From: GCA-016699445 sp964555055
GTDB taxonomy: Bacteria; UBA10199; JACPAL01; GCA-016699445
Length of the DNA: 64,000 nt
NCBI GenBank assembly: GCA_964555055.1
Contig: CAZKQW010000001.1
Span: 124,001-188,000, forward strand
Direction: 5' to 3'
Positions 63,304 to 64,000 of the stretch are shown piece by piece (the first letter of the stretch is position 1; each line of letters begins with the position of its first letter). Position numbers and translations under genes: made by a program. Under the pieces are notes generated by a model, which was given only the letters and a program-made list of their open reading frames with translations, did not search any database and was not told the origin of the DNA.

Positions 63304-63320
63304 TATCATATAAAATGATA
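63304..63320. promoter_or_regulatory. Palindrome upstream of the propeller-protein gene
   Basis: TATCAT-ATAAA-ATGATA is a perfect inverted repeat with 6-bp arms and a 5-bp spacer, 62 bp upstream of the 63242 start, in an AT-rich 63-bp-plus leader (63243-63362). The half-sites face outward compared with the FNR-type sites, so I do not group it with them. Confidence 0.3.
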
Positions 63321-63362
63321 ATTTTATTAATATTATTATAAAAAATTCTTTATTTCAAATAG

Positions 63363-64000
63363 TTATACATTAAAGACATATCTACCCTCGCTATAAATCA
63401 CGGCTCCATCCAGCCTGACCTCCGTGGTTTTCACAAAAACATCCACGTGGTACTTCACCTTCTTTTTATGAAAACCCTCTTTAGGGTAAATCGTGTGCTT
63501 ACCGCCTAACGAGAGGTGCACGCCGCACATGCGTTCGTAGGTCCCCACGTCGTATTGGATCCGTCGTTCATAGGTCAGGGCTCGATTGAGGCCGAAACCC
63601 AGTTCGCGCACCCACAAGGCTCCTTCGTAATCGCGGATTTCTTTTAAGATGGCGTCAAAAGCTGGCGTCGTTGGGTTTGCGTCCATGATCTGGCCTTGCT
63701 CGATATGCAGGACGATTTCCGGTTCGCAGTTCACCACAGAAAAGTCCTGGCCTCCAAAAGCGAAAAGTTCGACGGACCCGTTCAAGTCCCGCAGATCACG
63801 CAGCTCGGTGAAGACTTCCCCGATGGGGAACTGCCCTCCCGTGTTCTTCATGCCGCGGTAATCGCCGATGTTCAATTTCGCCGGCTCCATCGGCCCACCA
63901 TAGGTGAGGCGGTGCTTGCCGCTGTGCACCACCACTTCCTGAGACCGATCCAACCTTTCCTTTAAAACCGGTCCCAAAGTCCGATAGTAAGTAGAATCAT
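63363..64000 (-). CDS. M29-like aminopeptidase family protein (5' end outside the window)
   Basis: An open frame that continues to the right edge: codons before 63977 (DSTYYRTLGPVLKERLD) are in frame and lack a stop, so the true start lies beyond 64000. At least 210 residues are visible. GGQFPIGEVFTELRDLRDLNG, VELFAFGGQDF and RMCGVHLSLGGKHT resemble the M29 (leucyl aminopeptidase/aminopeptidase T) pattern with N-P-x-G-E, Asp/Glu and a C-terminal G-x-H metal-site region. The similarity is moderate and full active-site assignment is not possible from the part seen. Confidence 0.5.
   Translation of the reverse strand, partial: DSTYYRTLGPVLKERLDRSQEVVVHSGKHRLTYGGPMEPAKLNIGDYRGMKNTGGQFPIGEVFTELRDLRDLNGSVELFAFGGQDFSVVNCEPEIVLHIEQGQIMDANPTTPAFDAILKEIRDYEGALWVRELGFGLNRALTYERRIQYDVGTYERMCGVHLSLGGKHTIYPKEGFHKKKVKYHVDVFVKTTEVRLDGAVIYSEGRYVFNV

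Noticed and set aside
63304..63320. Palindrome as a third FNR-type site
   Set aside because: Half-sites point the other way (ATCAT then ATGAT) and the spacer is 5, not 4, so it is not the same motif.
1..64000. tRNA, rRNA, CRISPR arrays and insertion sequences
   Set aside because: Scanning the intergenic regions by eye showed no cloverleaf, spaced repeats, transposase motifs or terminal inverted repeats; a dedicated RNA search could still find small RNAs.

Overview
The window is a dense chromosomal stretch (about 50 protein genes, no gene-free stretch over 300 bp) from a Gram-negative bacterium. Evidence for an outer membrane: TolC, an MlaC-like lipid carrier, a LolA-like protein, an OmpA-type protein, small beta-barrels and many lipoproteins. 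Several surface proteins carry long Gly-Thr/Gly-Ser tracts, Asp-Ala-rich tails, thrombospondin type 3 and Calx-beta/FG-GAP modules, and one ends in a Cys-Ser-Cys motif. That style is common in Myxococcota and other former deltaproteobacterial lineages, so I place the host there only as an inference. I saw no rRNA, tRNA, CRISPR array or insertion sequence.

Region 1 (1-10.9 kb) is respiratory and metabolic. A cbb3-type oxidase operon (diheme cytochrome c, CcoN, CcoO and the start of another subunit) runs off the left edge. It diverges from three very small membrane-protein genes, with an ATGAT-N4-ATCAT site (FNR/CRP-family type) between them. The same kind of site lies upstream of a six-gene operon (10737 to 3888): MFS transporter, alpha-phosphohexomutase, two c-type cytochrome proteins, a beta-CASP metallo-beta-lactamase RNase and an AMP-phosphorylase-like enzyme. 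I read this operon as a candidate low-oxygen RNA/nucleotide salvage module.

Region 2 (10.9-31 kb) holds ComEC, two unknown proteins, an alkyltransferase-like protein, a cysteine desulfurase, an OmpA-family protein, a giant Calx-beta/FG-GAP surface protein (1874 aa), a LolA-like protein, a giant protein of unknown family (about 1835 aa) and FolC.

Region 3 (31-42.2 kb) holds a two-gene unit (an N-acetyltransferase-like Cys-His-Asp protein and a glycosyltransferase-kinase fusion), two tandem sigma-54 activators lacking normal input domains, purM-purN, a beta-barrel, a UPF0173 hydrolase, a CrtI-like flavoprotein, rnhB and rplS.

Region 4 (42.2-57.3 kb) is a 15-kb same-strand run: phosphodiesterase, MlaC, TolC, then five secreted or membrane proteins of unknown function. 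One of these has an 11-nt G tract inside its coding sequence.

Region 5 (57.3-64 kb) has a class A penicillin-binding protein. It is followed by a MntA-HepT toxin-antitoxin pair that is bracketed by a second, diverged copy of the 3' end of the PBP gene, which looks like an insertion or recombination scar. A secreted propeller-like protein and a truncated M29-like peptidase gene complete the window.
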